Shown: in pieces, positions 19,610-29,092 of the stretch
Numbering within the stretch: the first letter of the stretch is position 1
Layout: each line of letters begins with the position of its first letter
NCBI GenBank assembly: GCA_002713325.1
Contig: PAWD01000008.1
Span: forward strand, 1 to 44,592
DNA length: 44,592 bases
Origin: Nitrososphaerota archaeon
GTDB taxonomy: Archaea > Thermoproteota > Nitrososphaeria > Nitrososphaerales > UBA213
Reading direction: 5' to 3'
Translations under genes and position numbers: made by a program
Notes under the pieces: model-generated
The model's input: the letters and a program-made list of their open reading frames with translations, nothing else
Database searches by the model: none
Told to the model about the DNA's origin: nothing

Positions 19610-20680
19610 TTATAAAAAGCGTGTGCTAGTAACTTTTGCCCTGTACAGTTTACCACCAATATCAATTTCAATTAATTCTTCTGTTGGAAATTGTAATGGG
19701 ATAAAGCAAAAACCAATGGACTTTTTAAGAGTTGGTGAAAAACTTCCACTTGTTACAAAACCTGATCTCGATCCATTTATTAGAACTTCGTTGCCTTGCC
19801 TAGCTATTCTTTTTTCTAGAACCTCAAATCCTACCAACTTTCGAGTTACTTGTTCAGTCATGAGTGTGTTCTTTCCGATGAAGTCTTTTTCAAAGTGCAC
19901 TGTCCATTTGAGTGGAACTTCTAACGGTGTGGTATTTTTATCTATATCATTACCATAAAGCATAAGACCTGCCTCAAGTCTAAGTGTATCTCTTGCACCC
20001 AAACCAACTGGTTTAATATTAGATTGATAACCCTGCTGTATAAGCTTATTCCAGATCTCTACTTGTGAAGAGTCAAAGAATATCTCAAAACCATCCTCTC
20101 CAGTGTAACCTGTTCTTGATATCATACATTCTGTTCCAAAGATATTTGTGGTTATAAGATCAAAGCGTCTGAGTTGATCTAAATCCAGATCAATTATTTT
20201 CTGCAATGTGTATTGAGCTAATGGACCCTGAAGTGCAAGTAACACTAATCTATCGCTAACGTCTTCTACATCAGCTGACTGTGAGTGTTCAACAATCCAT
20301 TTAAGATCCTTCTGTCTATTTGAAGCATTAACTACTAAAAGGAAATTTTCCATATCTATTCTGTATATTATGATATCATCAACTATTCCGCCGTTCTCAT
20401 AACACATAGGAGAATACATTGCTTTACGATCCTTTATTTTCGAGAGATCATTAGTCACCAAATTTTGTAGACAGTTATAAGCTTGCGGTCCTTTAATTTC
20501 GAACCGTCCCATATGTGAAACGTCAAACAAACCAACATTTTTTCTAACGTTAATATGTTCATCAACTATTCCAGAATATTTGATAGGCATCTCCCATCCA
20601 TGAAAGTCCAACATCGTTGCGCCTAGTGATTTGTGAATCGCATAAAATGGTGTTCTCAAGACTAATCTTAGGTAATACAT
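19610..20680 (-). CDS. gcvT: Glycine cleavage system aminomethyltransferase (T protein)
   Basis: LRTPFYAIHKSLGATMLDFHGWEMPIKYSGIVDEH, GLFDVSHMGRFEI, SRTGYTGEDGFEIF. Confidence 0.96.
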   Translation of the reverse strand: MYYLRLVLRTPFYAIHKSLGATMLDFHGWEMPIKYSGIVDEHINVRKNVGLFDVSHMGRFEIKGPQAYNCLQNLVTNDLSKIKDRKAMYSPMCYENGGIVDDIIIYRIDMENFLLVVNASNRQKDLKWIVEHSQSADVEDVSDRLVLLALQGPLAQYTLQKIIDLDLDQLRRFDLITTNIFGTECMISRTGYTGEDGFEIFFDSSQVEIWNKLIQQGYQSNIKPVGLGARDTLRLEAGLMLYGNDIDKNTTPLEVPLKWTVHFEKDFIGKNTLMTEQVTRKLVGFEVLEKRIARQGNEVLINGSRSGFVTSGSFSPTLKKSIGFCFIPLQFPTEELIEIDIGGKLYRAKVTSTRFL

Positions 20681-20723
20681 TAACCCTTATTATTGTGTAT
20701 AGTATTTGATTGAGGGATGAGAC

Positions 20724-21596
20724 ATTAGAAAACCTGAATGGCTTAGAGTGAAAACACCTTCTGGTGAGAATTATGTACAGGTTAAACAAACACTTAGGGT
20801 GTTAAACCTTCATACTGTTTGCGAAGAAGCAAGATGTCCTAACATAGCTGAGTGTTGGGGAACCGGAACTGCTACAATTATGATCATGGGAGATATATGT
20901 ACTAGAGGTTGTAGATTTTGTACCGTTATTAGTGGTAAACCGGTATTACTTGATACAGAAGAACCTGAAAGAGTAGCCAAGGCAATCAAAGAATGGGGAC
21001 TGAAGTATGTGGTAATTACTTCTGTTTGTAGAGACGACTTAGAGGATGGAGGAGCAGAACATATAGCAAAAACGATCAAAGCTGTAAAAATGCTAAGCCC
21101 TGAAATAATAGTAGAGCCACTAATTCCCGACTTTCGTGATAACGAGGATTCTATAAAAAAGATAGTCAAAACTCAACCAGAAGTTATAAGTCATAATATA
21201 GAAACTGTGATGAGACTTACGCCAAAAGTTAGAGATGCTAGAGCATCGTATGAACAATCATTGTTGGTTCTGAAAAAGATTAAGAGTATAGATTCAAGGA
21301 TCTACACAAAATCTTCAATAATGCTGGGCTTAGGAGAAACGGAAGCAGAGGTTATTCAGACAGCGAAAGATCTGAGAACAGTTGGAGTGGATATATTGAC
21401 GATGGGTCAGTACCTTCAACCAACTCTGAAACATTTACCTGTAGTGGAATACCTTACACCACAAAAATTCAACTCGTATAAAGAATATATGGAGAAAATG
21501 GGATTCATTTATGTAGCATCCGGCCCTCTTATTCGAAGTTCCTATAGAGCTGGAGAATTCTTTTTGGAAAAGGTAATCAATGGTAAGTCAACCTAG
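20724..21596 (+). CDS. lipA: Lipoyl synthase (radical SAM); start proposed at ATT 20724
   Basis: CEEARCPNIAEC (CX4CX5C), CTRGCRFC (CX3CX2C), RSSYRAGEF; conserved RKPEWLRVKTP is encoded upstream of the ORF-track GTG start at 20748. Confidence 0.93.
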   Translation: MRKPEWLRVKTPSGENYVQVKQTLRVLNLHTVCEEARCPNIAECWGTGTATIMIMGDICTRGCRFCTVISGKPVLLDTEEPERVAKAIKEWGLKYVVITSVCRDDLEDGGAEHIAKTIKAVKMLSPEIIVEPLIPDFRDNEDSIKKIVKTQPEVISHNIETVMRLTPKVRDARASYEQSLLVLKKIKSIDSRIYTKSSIMLGLGETEAEVIQTAKDLRTVGVDILTMGQYLQPTLKHLPVVEYLTPQKFNSYKEYMEKMGFIYVASGPLIRSSYRAGEFFLEKVINGKST

Positions 21597-22705
21597 ATAC
21601 TATATAAGAACGCGTCAGCTTTAGGACCCCAGCCGAAATCTAGTACACCAGCGAATTCGCCATTATTTAGCGCATTACTTTCAAGTGTCTTCATCATTAA
21701 GATTGATGAACTTGAAGCACCGGTGTTTCCAAACTCATTCATAATGTCATATGTTAATTTACACTTGTTATAGCTAATATTACACTCTTTCCTAATCTCA
21801 TCAACATAGACCTTACCACCTGTATGAATATTCCATAACTTAACATCATATTCATTAATACCTGATTTTTTTAATGATTCTATTTTTGCCTCTTTACTTA
21901 ACTGTTTAACTCTCTCCCTAAGATGCTTAGTCTTCACATCCATATCGAAGATGACTCTATATCTCTCATCTGGAATAATATTAAGACTTGCTATCTGGTG
22001 ATCAGCGGGCTCTACTCCAGTTCTAGTTGTGATACTATCGGTAACCATATTTAATATGCCGTCTTCAGAATGCGAGATCAACAACGCTGTAGCATTATCG
22101 CTAAACTGAAGAAAATAACTACAAGTATTAAAGTCCTTTCGTCTCTTCTTTATGGAGTTTATTTCATTTGGACCATATACATTTTCTATCTGTTTGGTCA
22201 TATCAAAGAACCACGGTGAATAGTAATTCCCGATCAAAATTAAAGTATAATCTTCATCTGATTGCGAATTTGCGATATGTACTGCTCTACTCAAGGATGA
22301 GCAAGCATGTCCCTGTAGATTAAAATCTAACGTAATAGAAGGTAGTGATAATCTACGTATAAGTTCATTAGTTACTGAAGGAACGAATATTGACAGATTA
22401 TCATTTACAACTATTACTTTACTTACCTGTTTTGCATTTACTTTAGATTTGTCTAAACATTCTTTCGCAGCATCTATGTAGAGATCGCTTAAATTAACAT
22501 GAGGTATGACATATTGTTCATCTGATATAATTATTCGATTGTAGTCTATTGAATGATAAACTGTATCTATACCCAATGAATTTATAAAAAAATCCTTTGC
22601 TTCTTCGGTCATTCTATTGCTTAAAAATTCGACTAGTTCTTTTATTGAATATCGAAAAGCTGGAAATTTTGTAGCAATTGCTAGTATTGATAGTGGTTTG
22701 GTCAT
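21593..22705 (-). CDS. Thiolase-fold KASIII/chalcone-synthase-like ketoacyl synthase
   Basis: LQGHACSSLSRAVHIA (Cys), WNIHTGGKVYVDEI (His), NEFGNTGASSSSILMM (Asn) triad layout. Confidence 0.75.
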   Translation of the reverse strand: MTKPLSILAIATKFPAFRYSIKELVEFLSNRMTEEAKDFFINSLGIDTVYHSIDYNRIIISDEQYVIPHVNLSDLYIDAAKECLDKSKVNAKQVSKVIVVNDNLSIFVPSVTNELIRRLSLPSITLDFNLQGHACSSLSRAVHIANSQSDEDYTLILIGNYYSPWFFDMTKQIENVYGPNEINSIKKRRKDFNTCSYFLQFSDNATALLISHSEDGILNMVTDSITTRTGVEPADHQIASLNIIPDERYRVIFDMDVKTKHLRERVKQLSKEAKIESLKKSGINEYDVKLWNIHTGGKVYVDEIRKECNISYNKCKLTYDIMNEFGNTGASSSSILMMKTLESNALNNGEFAGVLDFGWGPKADAFLYSI

Positions 22706-22714
22706 TAGTTATCA

Positions 22715-23638
22715 CTACAATTTATCAACGAACTTCCGTAAATTGTTTAGTAATTCTTCGTTGTAAAGATGTCTTCGTAGGTCAAACGTAGCAACTACGT
22801 TACAAATACCAACACTTGCATGATCCTTAAGAGTATTAATGCATTCATCTACGTTACCTACAGCTGCAATCGAGTAAACCATTTCATCTGGTACACTTTT
22901 AATGGCTAAAGTACGGTCACCTGATACCCAAAAATTTCTTATTTTATTAAGACTTTCAGCAAAACCTGCTTCCATAATTGGCTGACCGTAGAATGGACTA
23001 CCACCAACATATGTTGCAATTGTTATTCTTGCCATATCCTTAGCCTTCTCTTTATCATTTGAAATGTAAGTAGGTACAAATGATACGATCTTAGTTCTAT
23101 AATTAGAGGATTGACTTGTTCCTTCATTGAAGTACTTAATATACTGTTTAACAACATTTATGGGTTTAAGAAAAAAAATAACACCGTCGGCAAATTTACC
23201 TGCAAGTTCAGTCATCATCTTATTAATCGCGGCCCAGTAGATTGGACCGTTATATCCTTCCCGTAGAATTTTTGTTGCTTGAATCATTGTATGAATAGGT
23301 TTATCAAAATTGATTCCATGCCACTGTTCAATTATTGGGGGAGCACTTGATCCAATACCGAGTATAAATCTACCATTGGATAGTTCAAACAAACTTCTTG
23401 CTTCCATTCTGATTGTCTTTGGGTATCGACTATACACATTAACAACACCTGAACCTAGTGTGATTATTTTTGTATGACTTGAAAGGTATCCTAGCATAGA
23501 AAATCCTCCATATTCTGTTGTTTCTGGTACCCAGAAAGAGTTCATTCCAGAATCATCGCAAATCCTAGCTGATTCCTTCACAATGTAAGGCGAAGCTTTT
23601 GAACCAAGTGCTACTCCAAACTCTATTCTCTTCGTCAA
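22715..23638 (-). CDS. LLM-class (luciferase-like, probably F420/FMN-dependent) oxidoreductase
   Basis: SFWVPETTEYGG, LGSGVVNVYSRYPKTIRMEARSLFELSNGRFILGIGSS pattern of MER/LLM proteins. Confidence 0.88.
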   Translation of the reverse strand: MTKRIEFGVALGSKASPYIVKESARICDDSGMNSFWVPETTEYGGFSMLGYLSSHTKIITLGSGVVNVYSRYPKTIRMEARSLFELSNGRFILGIGSSAPPIIEQWHGINFDKPIHTMIQATKILREGYNGPIYWAAINKMMTELAGKFADGVIFFLKPINVVKQYIKYFNEGTSQSSNYRTKIVSFVPTYISNDKEKAKDMARITIATYVGGSPFYGQPIMEAGFAESLNKIRNFWVSGDRTLAIKSVPDEMVYSIAAVGNVDECINTLKDHASVGICNVVATFDLRRHLYNEELLNNLRKFVDKL

Positions 23639-23973
23639 TCAAAATTTATACGATCTCTATATGTTTAATGTTATCGTTCCAACAGGGAAAATATGAAAGA
23701 AAAACTTCTATTATTTTATATTGAAAAGGGAATGATATCAAGAAATCCATCTCAAAGTTTGGAACATAATGTGTAAACAAGATCATGAAAATTGTCACAG
23801 ATTCAAGTAAAAATATTATAAGAGATCTTGTGCTCGGTGTATGTGATAAACATGAAGGAGTTCCTAGCTCAATGGAATTTTTGTGACGTTGAAAATTTTA
23901 AATATGTCAGTACGTCAGCGTGAAGAATACCGATTGTAATTATTACAGTTAAAATAATAATAAAGTATAAAAC

Positions 23974-24891
23974 TCAATAAATTTTTGTAAATGAATTCTC
24001 CGGAACCTTCAATGTTCCAAATAGATCAGGGTGAATGATCTTAGCAAGTATTTCAAGACCAATAACAGTTCTTGGTCCAGGCCTACTGAAGTACCATCCT
24101 GCATCTGTAGTATACACTTCTCTATTTTTTACTGCTCCTAATCCCTTCCATTTCTCTACATTCTCTATTCGCCATAGTTCAGTCATAGTTCGTTTAACAT
24201 CAAAACCACAGGGTATCAGAAATATTATATCAGGATCGAATTCTATGATTTCCTTCCACTCCATCTTTCTTGATGGTTCTGCTTTCTTACTAACACCATT
24301 TACTGCTCCCACAAGCTCTACCATTTGGGGTATCCAGTGACCAGATGTAAATAGAGGATCCAGCCATTCTATACAGAGTACTCTAGGCTTATTATTTATC
24401 GTCTTGACTCTAGAACTAATGTATTCTATACGTCTCTTCAGTGTAGCAATTACCTCTTCTCCCTTCTGTTCTCTTCCTACTGTTCTAGCAATTTGGGCTA
24501 TACTATCAAATATTTCATCGAAGTCATGAGGATCCAAAACAATTACTTGGGGTTTATTGTTTAGGATACTCATTGCTCTGTCTAGTTCCTTCATATGTGG
24601 AGAACATACTTCACACAGACCCTGTGCAACTATAAGATCAGGATTTGCATTTTTTAACTTATCGTCATCGATCACATAGATGTCCTTCCCTTCTTTCACC
24701 AATTGGACAATCTTGTTATCGATCTCCTTACTGTTGAGTTTGGAAGCATCAAAAACACTTCTAACTACAACTGTTTTTTCGGTTGCGATATGAGGAAAGT
24801 CACATTCATGTGTTACACCAACCAAATTATCACCCAGACCCAATTCATATAATATCTCTGTGGCACTGGGAAGGAAAGAACATATACGCAT
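23974..24891 (-). CDS. BtuF-like cobalamin/siderophore-type periplasmic-binding-fold protein without signal peptide
   Basis: RICSFLPSATEILYELGLGDNLVGVTHECDFP; LIVAQGLCEVCSPHMKEL; N-terminus starts directly at the mature fold. Confidence 0.85.
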   Translation of the reverse strand: MRICSFLPSATEILYELGLGDNLVGVTHECDFPHIATEKTVVVRSVFDASKLNSKEIDNKIVQLVKEGKDIYVIDDDKLKNANPDLIVAQGLCEVCSPHMKELDRAMSILNNKPQVIVLDPHDFDEIFDSIAQIARTVGREQKGEEVIATLKRRIEYISSRVKTINNKPRVLCIEWLDPLFTSGHWIPQMVELVGAVNGVSKKAEPSRKMEWKEIIEFDPDIIFLIPCGFDVKRTMTELWRIENVEKWKGLGAVKNREVYTTDAGWYFSRPGPRTVIGLEILAKIIHPDLFGTLKVPENSFTKIY

Positions 24892-25238
24892 ATATCTAAT
24901 CCAACATGGGATTTTTTAAGTATTCTCTAAAATATGATGTCTCCTAATAATCAATATAGTAAACTTTATGTTTGTATATTAGAAAATATTACATAAAATC
25001 TGTAAGAAGTAAATTACAACTGGTATACGATAAATAAATCTAATTATTAACATTTTGATAATTTGCGCTAGGATCATGTTAGTACTTATTGCCATGATAA
25101 AACTATGTTTGAAGGAATTAAACCAGATCTAGTTATCATTTTTACCGGTAGAATTCTCTACTTTTGTTTTAATGTTGAAATGGAATAGAATTTCATAGTC
25201 AAACGCTTTTATAATATATGTTATGCCCTCATTATATA

Positions 25239-25508
25239 ATGAATTCTTATGTAAGGATGTTTGTCTGGATGGGTATTACGGGCGCTATGAGCTTCTTACT
25301 AATTCATTTCTTTGGTATAGTAATAGGTCTAGCATTTTCATTCGGTATATTTATTCTCTTTAATGTGATGATGAGGAGGAGAGCACTTGGAGCGAACCCT
25401 GGACAAATGAATTTTAGTGTAACATACAGATGTATTGCATGTGGTCATAAATTCAAGGGAGGAATGTGTCCAAGATGTGGTTCTAAGATGAGAAAACCGG
25501 AATTTTGA
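25239..25508 (+). CDS. Small membrane protein with two TM segments and C-terminal zinc ribbon
   Basis: MNSYVRMFVWMGITGAMSFLLIHFFGIVIGLAFSFGIFILFNVMMRRR...YRCIACGHKFKGGMCPRCGSKMRKPEF; ORF track starts at 25218 but the TATA-like box at about 25206-25216 favours a leaderless start at 25239. Confidence 0.7.
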   Translation: MNSYVRMFVWMGITGAMSFLLIHFFGIVIGLAFSFGIFILFNVMMRRRALGANPGQMNFSVTYRCIACGHKFKGGMCPRCGSKMRKPEF

Positions 25509-25560
25509 CCTGATATATACTAAACGAAGAAATTAAATAATTTAATCTAGATATAGAAGC

Positions 25561-26421
25561 ATGAAATCATTGTTAAGACAACTTAATGACAAGCGTAAGA
25601 TAATAATAATGCCAGGAGTTTATGATGCACTTAGTGCAAAAATTGCTGAACATTTGAGTTTTAATGCTGTGTTTCAGTCTGGCTACAGTGTATCTGCAGG
25701 TATATTAGGTATGCCCGACTATGGTTTTCTAAATGCTGGTGAAGTGGTTGAACAAGCAAGAAAGATAGCCAGGACCATTTCTATACCGCTTATAGTGGAT
25801 GTTGATACTGGTTACGGTAATCCGTTAACGGTATGGCGACTAATACGTGACCTTGAAGCTGCAGGCGCTGGAGGTGTTTTCCTTGAAGATCAGATATGGC
25901 CCAAGAGATGTGGACATATGTCTGGCAAACAGGTTATTTCAACTAATGAATATATTGCAAAATTAAAGGCTGCAATAGAGGCTAGGAGAAGTAAAGAATT
26001 CGTCATAGTTGCAAGAACAGATGCGATAGAACCTCTTGGTATAGCTGAGGCGATCAGGAGGGGAAGGGAATATAGAAAGGTAGGTGCAGATGCTATATTC
26101 ATAGAAGCGCCCCGTACATTAAACGAATTAAAGATAATTGGAAAATCTGTTGATGCACCATTAGTTGCAAATATGATGGAGGGAGGTAAAACACCATTGC
26201 TTTCAGCAGAGGAGTTAAGAAAGATAGGTTTCAGGCTTGTAGTCTTCCCTCTCTCGGCACTTTTTGCAACTACATATGCTGTACGAGAAGTACTACAAGC
26301 GTTAAAAAGAAATGGTATAACAAAATCTGTCATGAATAGAATGGTAAGATTTGAAGAATTCAACAAATTCGTAGATCTACAGAAATACAAACAATTGGAG
26401 CAAAAACATAAAAAAAATTAG
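25561..26421 (+). CDS. Isocitrate lyase/PEP mutase superfamily protein (methylisocitrate lyase/oxaloacetate decarboxylase-like)
   Basis: GVYDALSAKIAEH, VDVDTGYGNPLTVWR, FLEDQIWPKRCGHMSGK (KRCGH motif), ARTDA. Confidence 0.88.
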   Translation: MKSLLRQLNDKRKIIIMPGVYDALSAKIAEHLSFNAVFQSGYSVSAGILGMPDYGFLNAGEVVEQARKIARTISIPLIVDVDTGYGNPLTVWRLIRDLEAAGAGGVFLEDQIWPKRCGHMSGKQVISTNEYIAKLKAAIEARRSKEFVIVARTDAIEPLGIAEAIRRGREYRKVGADAIFIEAPRTLNELKIIGKSVDAPLVANMMEGGKTPLLSAEELRKIGFRLVVFPLSALFATTYAVREVLQALKRNGITKSVMNRMVRFEEFNKFVDLQKYKQLEQKHKKN

Positions 26422-26427
26422 AGAGAA

Positions 26428-26991
26428 CTATAACTGTCCTGTAGGAATATCGACTAGATTTAAGATATTGAACTGTGATTCTATCTGTTCTTCCGTTTCA
26501 TTTCCATAAGTGATCAAGATCTTATCTCCATCATTCAAAACATAGTTGTCATAGATATCATTACTTACCTTATTTACAAAGAACTTCAGTGTTTTATCTG
26601 CATTATTACAATAACTAGTTCCATTGTCTAATGTGATACACTGATCATCAAACTTCATGTCAATAGATTCGAAGAGGAATCCTAGATCCACACCTGTAGC
26701 ATGTCTGTGTACTATAAGACCATTATCATCCTCAAAATGTATCAACTTGCTCTTCGTCTGATATGATGGTAATGAGAAATCAATAGGTTCTTCATTGTTT
26801 ATGAAGAACTTGAGGGCTGCATGTTCATGTGCAGACCCTAGAGCTCCAAAGCCAAGACTACGAGGAGGATTCTGTATATAGTTGTAAACAAGTAAACTTA
26901 TCACAACTGCAATTGCTACAATTATACCTATTGCAATGAATAACCCTTTTCGTTTCTTCTTTACAAGCTTAGAAGCCCTATCTTTGCGCAT
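26428..26991 (-). CDS. Conserved hypothetical protein, N-terminal membrane anchor, extracytoplasmic domain
   Basis: Basic N-terminus, one TM (GLFIAIGIIVAIAVVISLLVY), GSAHEHAALKFFINNEEPIDFSLPSYQ domain with His-rich motifs. Confidence 0.65.
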   Translation of the reverse strand: MRKDRASKLVKKKRKGLFIAIGIIVAIAVVISLLVYNYIQNPPRSLGFGALGSAHEHAALKFFINNEEPIDFSLPSYQTKSKLIHFEDDNGLIVHRHATGVDLGFLFESIDMKFDDQCITLDNGTSYCNNADKTLKFFVNKVSNDIYDNYVLNDGDKILITYGNETEEQIESQFNILNLVDIPTGQL

Positions 26992-27060
26992 GAAACAGAA
27001 AGATAGATTTACAATTTAAAAATGTTTCATATTCGAAATCTTACTTCAATAGATAATTCA

Positions 27061-28161
27061 TCATAATTTTTTAACTATAGTTAATACATCTTCATCAAGT
27101 AATACATGATTCATACCAACCTTCTGACCTCCAAACTTTACACTCTTACCCCACACCATAGCGTATCTAAATTCGTTCTTCATATTTCTATGAATCTTAT
27201 TACATACTGCAAGAACAGTAGAATCATTTCTAGTGATCAAAGGTTGATCATAATCAGGTTTCCCGTTCTTTGGTCTCATGTAAATTCGTATGAAATTCAA
27301 TGTATTGAAGATCGCTTCCTTGAGTGCTTCAATGTTTATGTTAGAATCTGCTGATATGGGTATGAAATCAATCTTTATTTTATCTTGTAATTCATTGATG
27401 AAGTCCTGATTCACCAGATCTATCTTATTCATAACAATAAGCGATCTAACGTAGGTTCGGTCTTCAAGTACATCAATAAATTGTTCATCTGTAACGTCTT
27501 CTCGTACAATCACTCTAGCATTATTGATGTCATAAACACGTAAAATATCCTTGATTAGATTTTCAGAGATCTTCATTAACTTAACTTGAGTATTAACACC
27601 AATTCCTCCAGATGATGTTTTTTCTACAATCACATTTGGAGGCTGTTCATCAATACGTATTCCTATATTTCTTAACTCTTTCCTTAACACTATGTGATTA
27701 GGATGAAATACATCTAGAACAAGTAAAACTAGATCGGCATTCCTTGCAACTGATAATACACGCTTTCCCAATCCCTTGCCTGATGATGCTCCTTCAATGA
27801 TTCCTGGTAAATCAAGGATCTGGATCTTTGCGCTCCTATGTTCCATCATTCCAGGTACTACTGTCAATGTAGTGAATTGGTATTTCGCTGTCTTGGATTT
27901 TGCATTTGTAAGACTGTTTAGCAGTGTAGATTTCCCAACACTGGGAAAGCCTATAAAAACTACTGTGGCATCGCCAGATCTTCGTACATCAAAAGATTCT
28001 CCTTTTACCTTACCTACTTTTCTTTGCTTGCTCTCATCTTGCTCTCTGGTAAGCTTTGCAAGTTTTGCCTTGAGCAATCCAATATGACGTTCTGTAGCTT
28101 TGTTTATCTGAGTCTTGTGCATTTCATCCTTGATAGCTTTGATCTTTTCAGGAATTCCCAT
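27061..28161 (-). CDS. Archaeal DRG/Rbg-type Obg-family GTPase with C-terminal TGS domain
   Basis: VVFIGFPSVGKSTLLNSLT, DLPGIIEGASSGKGLGKRVLSVARNADLVLLVLD, MNKIDL, TGS tail. Confidence 0.96.
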   Translation of the reverse strand: MGIPEKIKAIKDEMHKTQINKATERHIGLLKAKLAKLTREQDESKQRKVGKVKGESFDVRRSGDATVVFIGFPSVGKSTLLNSLTNAKSKTAKYQFTTLTVVPGMMEHRSAKIQILDLPGIIEGASSGKGLGKRVLSVARNADLVLLVLDVFHPNHIVLRKELRNIGIRIDEQPPNVIVEKTSSGGIGVNTQVKLMKISENLIKDILRVYDINNARVIVREDVTDEQFIDVLEDRTYVRSLIVMNKIDLVNQDFINELQDKIKIDFIPISADSNINIEALKEAIFNTLNFIRIYMRPKNGKPDYDQPLITRNDSTVLAVCNKIHRNMKNEFRYAMVWGKSVKFGGQKVGMNHVLLDEDVLTIVKKL

Positions 28162-28434
28162 ACGAATTCACGTGACGATCTCTCATGAATACCTTACGCT
28201 GTTATACAAATAAAATAATTAGATAACATAAGTTATCATTTTGAAGGATCAAACTTACTGTTGTGTTGTATTCCACATGACAGAACTTTATTACATTAAT
28301 AATGTCAACACTGCACTGAACGCAAGATTCATCTCTTATCACTTTTATATACTCGATATCGTTAAGAAATTTACCCTCTCCTGCGAGTTTGTATTCCCAC
28401 CAAAACTCTACATATTATATCATTATGATTGGGA

Positions 28435-28758
28435 TTAGATACCTTTACTAATATCCTGTTCAGATTTTGTTATATCCAAATAGATCTTGTCTCCGATCTT
28501 TATTCCAGATTCCTGGTATTCCTTTATACTAAGTTTTAGGTTAGTCGTAAAATCTCCCATCGTCTGACCAGTGAACATCTTGTTTATGTTCTTCATCATG
28601 TCATCCATTGATCCAAAACTTCCCATTACATTCGAACCTCCAAATTTTCTTTGTACTCCTCTATCTCGAGCATCCTTTGGGTCAACAAGAGATACCAAGA
28701 TTTGTGGATTTCCGTCGGGAATGGAATCTATTCTTATAACTACAAATTCTTTCCTCAT
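28435..28758 (-). CDS. Hypothetical protein, 107 aa
   Basis: Intact ORF with beta-rich pattern; family not recognised. Confidence 0.55.
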   Translation of the reverse strand: MRKEFVVIRIDSIPDGNPQILVSLVDPKDARDRGVQRKFGGSNVMGSFGSMDDMMKNINKMFTGQTMGDFTTNLKLSIKEYQESGIKIGDKIYLDITKSEQDISKGI

Positions 28759-29092
28759 ACTATAATGAAGAATATTTATTACTTATTTACATTACTATGA
28801 TATCTTTAACTTCCGTTGGTTTATGATAGTATTCATGTTATAATGAATTTTTGGTATTTCAGTAATTAGATAAAAGGAAAACCAATTGCATCTCTGCCGT
28901 ATGTATTATACATTCAAGATATTGGGACTAGTGCTTTGTATGCTAATAGTCTGTTTCCTAGAATTCTTTTATTGAAACTAATCATATTAATAATAAAATA
29001 TAAAAAAACTATTAAGTTAAAACTACAAAAAAGATCTTCATTACATCAAATTAGAAATTAAATATAGTTTTATAAAATATATAGGAGGGTTA

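Noticed and set aside
23785-23886. 33-codon ORF MKIVTDSSKNIIRDLVLGVCDKHEGVPSSMEFL
   Set aside because: Too short and no recognisable motif; could be chance or a relic, not supportable as a gene
25890-26390. 166-aa minus-strand ORF opposite the ICL/PEP mutase gene
   Set aside because: Antisense shadow of a gene with a clear KRCGH motif
28241-28438. 65-aa intergenic ORF on plus strand
   Set aside because: Aromatic-rich random-looking translation, no plausible promoter or start context
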